The translations under genes were made by a program, and so were the position numbers. From Chloroflexota bacterium (GTDB taxonomy: Bacteria; Chloroflexota; Anaerolineae; UBA4142), in contig JACQEA010000020.1 in the NCBI GenBank assembly GCA_016200825.1, positions 1 to 6,629 of the forward strand: a DNA stretch of 6,629 bases, in the 5' to 3' direction. This document shows, one piece after another, positions 4,412-6,629 of this stretch (the first letter of the stretch is position 1; every line of letters starts with the position of its first letter). The notes under the pieces are model-generated. The model was not told the DNA's origin. It worked only from the letters and a program-made list of their open reading frames with translations, and did no database searches.

Positions 4412-6199
4412 ATGCGAATTCTGTTGCGTCTGTTCAAAACACTTGAACCCTATACTCTGCACGTGATTGCACTGCTCGTCTCCGTTTTGGCGGTGACGAT
4501 CACGTCGCTCTTTACGCCGTCGCTCATTCGCAGCGCGATTGACGACGGACTATCCAAGCGCGATTCCGCCGCGCTCTTTTCCGCGGGCGCGCTGATTATC
4601 GCGATTGGCGCGATCCGATCCGTTTTTAATTTCGGCAAACGTTTTCTCTCTGAATGGCTGACCAACACGACGGGCTATGATCTCCGCAACGCGCTGTATG
4701 ACAAAATTCAACGCTTGCCGTTTAGTTTTCACGATCAAACGCAGACGGGACAATTGATGAGCCGTTGCACCGAAGACGTGTCATCGCTCGCGCGGTTTAT
4801 CGGGCAAGGCGCGGTCGAGTTGTTGAACGTCGTTCTCTTGTTCGTGGGAATTATCATTTTGCTTTTTCAATCGAGCGCGACGCTCACACTCATCAGCATC
4901 GGTCCCGTGATTGTGCTCGCGGTGACGACGTACTATTTTGCCAGCCTGATTCATCCGATGTTTTATCGCATTGACCAAGCGATTGGCGATCTGTCCGCGA
5001 CCTTGCAAGAAAATTTGACGGGCGCGCAAGTGGTGCGCGCGTTTGCGAAAGAAGATTTTGAAAAAGAAAAATTCGCGCACAAGAGCCGCGTGTTTTTTCG
5101 CGCGCGCGTCGCGGTGGTGAACACGTGGGGTTATTTCATGCCCACGACCACCTTGCTGATTATGTTGCCGACGGTGTTGGTGTTGTGGTTCGGCGGGCAT
5201 ATGGTTTTGGATGGAACGATCACGCTCGGCGCGCTCGTCGCGTTCAACGCGTACTTGTTATTGCTCGCGCCGTCGGTGCAAGAGTTGGGCTTTATCATCA
5301 GTTCCGCGGGCGAAGCGGTCGCAGGCGGTCAGCGCATTTTTGAAATTTTGGATTTGCGCGAAGAAATTAAATCACCGCCGCGCGCGCTTCAACTGCCGCC
5401 GCTCACGGGACGCGTGACGTTTGAAAATGTTTCGTTCAGTTATCGCGGCGCACGCGACGCGCTCACGGATGTTTCGTTTGAGGCGCAACCGAATCAAGTG
5501 ATCGCGTTGATCGGTCCCACGGGCAGCGGCAAGACCAGCATCACGAATCTCATTCCGCGCTTTTACGATCCGCGCGCGGGACGGGTGTGTGTAGATGGCA
5601 TTGATGTGCGCGACGCGGAATTGAAATCGTTGCGCGCGCAAATCGGAATCGTTCTGCAGACCTCGCTGCTCTTTTCTGAATCCATTGGCGACAATATTCG
5701 TTTTGGTCGCCGCGACGCGACGATGGACGAAATCCGCGCGGCGGCGCGCGCCGCGCGCGCGCACGAGTTCATTTCAAATTTTCCAAACGGCTATGACACC
5801 GAAGTCGGCGAACGCGGCATTACGCTTTCGGGCGGACAAAAGCAACGCGTCGCGATTGCGCGCGCGTTGTTGCTGAATCCGCGCATTTTGATTCTTGACG
5901 ATTCGATGTCGAGTGTGGACACGCAGACCGAGTACGAAATTCAACTCGCGCTCGCGGCGCTGATGCAAAATCGGATTTTGGTGTTGGACGAAGGACGCAT
6001 CGTTCAACGCGGCAAGCACGCGGAACTGCTCGCGCAAGGCGGACTCTACAAAGAAATTTACGATCTGCAACTCAAAGATCAAGAGCAATATCGTCATGAG
6101 ATGATGTTCTTGGATGAAGCCGAAGCCGAAATTTCCGAGAATGGACACGCCGCGGCAGAAATCGAAACGGTGAAAGAAGAGCAAGTGGCGGATGATTGA
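4412..6199 (+). CDS. ABC exporter half-transporter (TM287/YheI-like, degenerate-site subunit) lacking the switch-loop segment
   Basis: A 595-residue fused membrane/ATPase half-transporter. Six helices span about 15-305, with intracellular coupling segments at TQTGQLMSR (110-118) and TGAQVVRAFAKED (203-215). The nucleotide-binding domain (about 335-550) has A-loop Tyr344, Walker A GPTGSGKT (368-375), Q-loop Gln416, signature LSGGQ (472-476), Walker B ILILDD (492-497) and D-loop SSVD (500-503). Asp497 stands where the catalytic Glu normally is; ILDDS is known from the degenerate subunits of heterodimeric exporters such as TM287/288. Oddity: after LMQN (517-520) the protein goes straight to RILVLDEGRI (521-530). 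The usual intervening strand and switch loop (about 17 residues of the type 'RTxFIIA[HQ]RLSTVxxAD') are absent, in frame. An acidic tail follows (about 556-595). The partner gene begins at 6503. Substrate unknown; drug- or lipid-like compounds are typical. The TGA stop is inside a heptamer tract. Confidence 0.93.
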   Translation: MRILLRLFKTLEPYTLHVIALLVSVLAVTITSLFTPSLIRSAIDDGLSKRDSAALFSAGALIIAIGAIRSVFNFGKRFLSEWLTNTTGYDLRNALYDKIQRLPFSFHDQTQTGQLMSRCTEDVSSLARFIGQGAVELLNVVLLFVGIIILLFQSSATLTLISIGPVIVLAVTTYYFASLIHPMFYRIDQAIGDLSATLQENLTGAQVVRAFAKEDFEKEKFAHKSRVFFRARVAVVNTWGYFMPTTTLLIMLPTVLVLWFGGHMVLDGTITLGALVAFNAYLLLLAPSVQELGFIISSAGEAVAGGQRIFEILDLREEIKSPPRALQLPPLTGRVTFENVSFSYRGARDALTDVSFEAQPNQVIALIGPTGSGKTSITNLIPRFYDPRAGRVCVDGIDVRDAELKSLRAQIGIVLQTSLLFSESIGDNIRFGRRDATMDEIRAAARAARAHEFISNFPNGYDTEVGERGITLSGGQKQRVAIARALLLNPRILILDDSMSSVDTQTEYEIQLALAALMQNRILVLDEGRIVQRGKHAELLAQGGLYKEIYDLQLKDQEQYRHEMMFLDEAEAEISENGHAAAEIETVKEEQVADD

Positions 6200-6316
6200 A
6201 CAATGCTGAAAGCCGAATGATGATTGATGATTGACAAATGACAATTGGCGAATCGCGAAAATCTGAAACCTGAATCCTAAAACCTGAAACCTGAATCCTG
6301 AATCCTGCAACCTAAC
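6191..6316. repeat. Heptanucleotide repeat tract 3
   Basis: Eighteen consecutive 7-nt steps can be read in one register from 6191: gatgatt, gaacaat, gctgaaa, gccgaat, gatgatt, gatgatt, gacaaat, gacaatt, ggcgaat, cgcgaaa, then atctgaa, acctgaa, tcctaaa, acctgaa, acctgaa, tcctgaa, tcctgca, acctaac. The second half has the clear consensus (A/T)CCTGAA. The first unit overlaps the ABC gene's last codons, and the TGA stop (6197-6199) is part of the register. Confidence 0.8.
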
Positions 6317-6348
6317 TCGGACAAGCCGAAACCCAATAACGCAAATTG

Positions 6349-6420
6349 GGACGCGGATAAACGCGGAAAAATCAGATCAAAAATTTATTCGATCCGTTCT
6401 TTCCGTGTAAATCCGCGTCC
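6349..6420. repeat. 72-bp inverted repeat (family C, ggacgcgga...tccgcgtcc) between the two ABC genes
   Basis: Left arm 6349-6367 and right arm 6402-6420 match as inverted repeats at 16 of 19 positions, and pairing continues inwards (cgga...gatc, 6364-6378, against gatccg...tccg, 6392-6406) with three mismatches, leaving a short AT-rich loop near 6379-6391. A run of seven A follows (6421-6427). On the minus strand this resembles a hairpin followed by T residues, but no minus-strand gene ends here. A single related arm lies at 1994-2018. Confidence 0.82.
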
Positions 6421-6469
6421 AAAAAAATCTTTGCTTTTTCTGCAAACATTTCACCGTAAGGTACTAGGA

Positions 6470-6498
6470 CTTGCAACCTGAATCCTGCAACCTGAAAC
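6470..6498. repeat. Heptanucleotide repeat tract 4, ending at the partner ABC start codon
   Basis: Units ttgcaac, ctgaatc, ctgcaac, ctgaaac repeat the family of tract 3 (shared words cctgaatcctgcaacct). The tract ends 4 nt before the ATG at 6503 and occupies the place of a ribosome binding site; no Shine-Dalgarno sequence is visible. Confidence 0.75.
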
Positions 6499-6502
6499 TT
6501 AA

Positions 6503-6629
6503 ATGTCTTTCCAAGCTCAAGCTCGCCCACAACTTGTCGCGCGACCTGGCGCGCCGCCGCAAGATGATACGATCATCGGCAAGGCGTACGATCCGCAAAT
6601 CACGCGGCGATTGCTGAAATATCTCGCGC
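6503..6629 (+). CDS. N-terminal fragment of the second ABC half-transporter (heterodimer partner)
   Basis: The frame is open from ATG 6503 to the window edge (42 full codons). A TAA lies immediately upstream in frame (6500-6502), so the gene cannot start earlier, and no other plausible start is visible. After about 20 residues rich in Gln, Ala and Pro the sequence reads IIGKAYDPQITRRLLKYLA. This matches the cytoplasmic lead-in 'KAYDxxLxRRLLxYLxPY' that precedes the first transmembrane helix in many half-size ABC exporters. No ATPase motif is in the window, so the family call rests on this short segment and on the position behind another half-transporter on the same strand. It would be expected to carry the intact catalytic site that completes the degenerate site of its neighbour. 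Confidence 0.7.
   Translation, partial: MSFQAQARPQLVARPGAPPQDDTIIGKAYDPQITRRLLKYLA

Noticed and set aside
5774..6310. Minus-strand 178-residue frame over the ABC gene end
   Set aside because: Its N-terminal part is translated heptamer repeat (FRFQVLGFRFQ) and the rest is antisense to conserved ATPase motifs.
6431..6467. A separate promoter for the second ABC gene (ttgctt ... tactag)
   Set aside because: The spacing is about 25 nt and the -10 match is poor.

Overview
The window looks like part of the chromosome of a member of the Chloroflexota (Anaerolineae-like is my guess). This is inferred from the style of the proteins and from the many short dispersed palindromes between genes; no marker gene is present to prove it. 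Coding sequence is rich in CGCG words. There is no sign of phage, plasmid, CRISPR, rRNA or tRNA.

Layout, left to right: (1) 2-250, plus strand, the C-terminal end of an SH3-like domain protein with a Pro/Thr-rich tail; (2) 365-855, plus, a DedA-family membrane protein broken by an internal out-of-frame deletion; (3) a convergent junction (856-1007) with a terminator hairpin between two inverted tracts of 7-nt repeats; (4) 1008-1988, minus, a lipoprotein alpha/beta hydrolase (carboxylesterase type); (5) 2119-4155, minus, a 12- to 14-helix GT39/ArnT/YkcB-like glycosyltransferase; (6) a divergent spacer with a good extended -10 promoter facing right; (7) 4412-6199, plus, an ABC exporter half-transporter whose nucleotide-binding domain lacks the switch-loop segment; (8) a 303-nt spacer full of repeats; (9) 6503-6629, plus, the first 42 residues of a second ABC half-transporter. 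Items 7 and 9 probably form a heterodimeric exporter.

All recognisable genes act at the membrane or cell envelope: lipid-carrier/phospholipid transport (DedA type), sugar transfer from a lipid carrier to an extracytoplasmic acceptor, an exported esterase and a drug/lipid-type exporter. They are on both strands and do not look like one pathway; only the two ABC halves clearly work together. The hydrolase may be co-transcribed behind the glycosyltransferase.

The most notable content is not a new gene system. It is (a) two genes with short internal deletions in highly conserved segments, (b) at least five families of palindromic or heptameric repeats, with every one of the five stop codons in the window inside or within 9 nt of a repeat, and (c) a repeat palindrome sitting in frame within the glycosyltransferase and translated as part of it.
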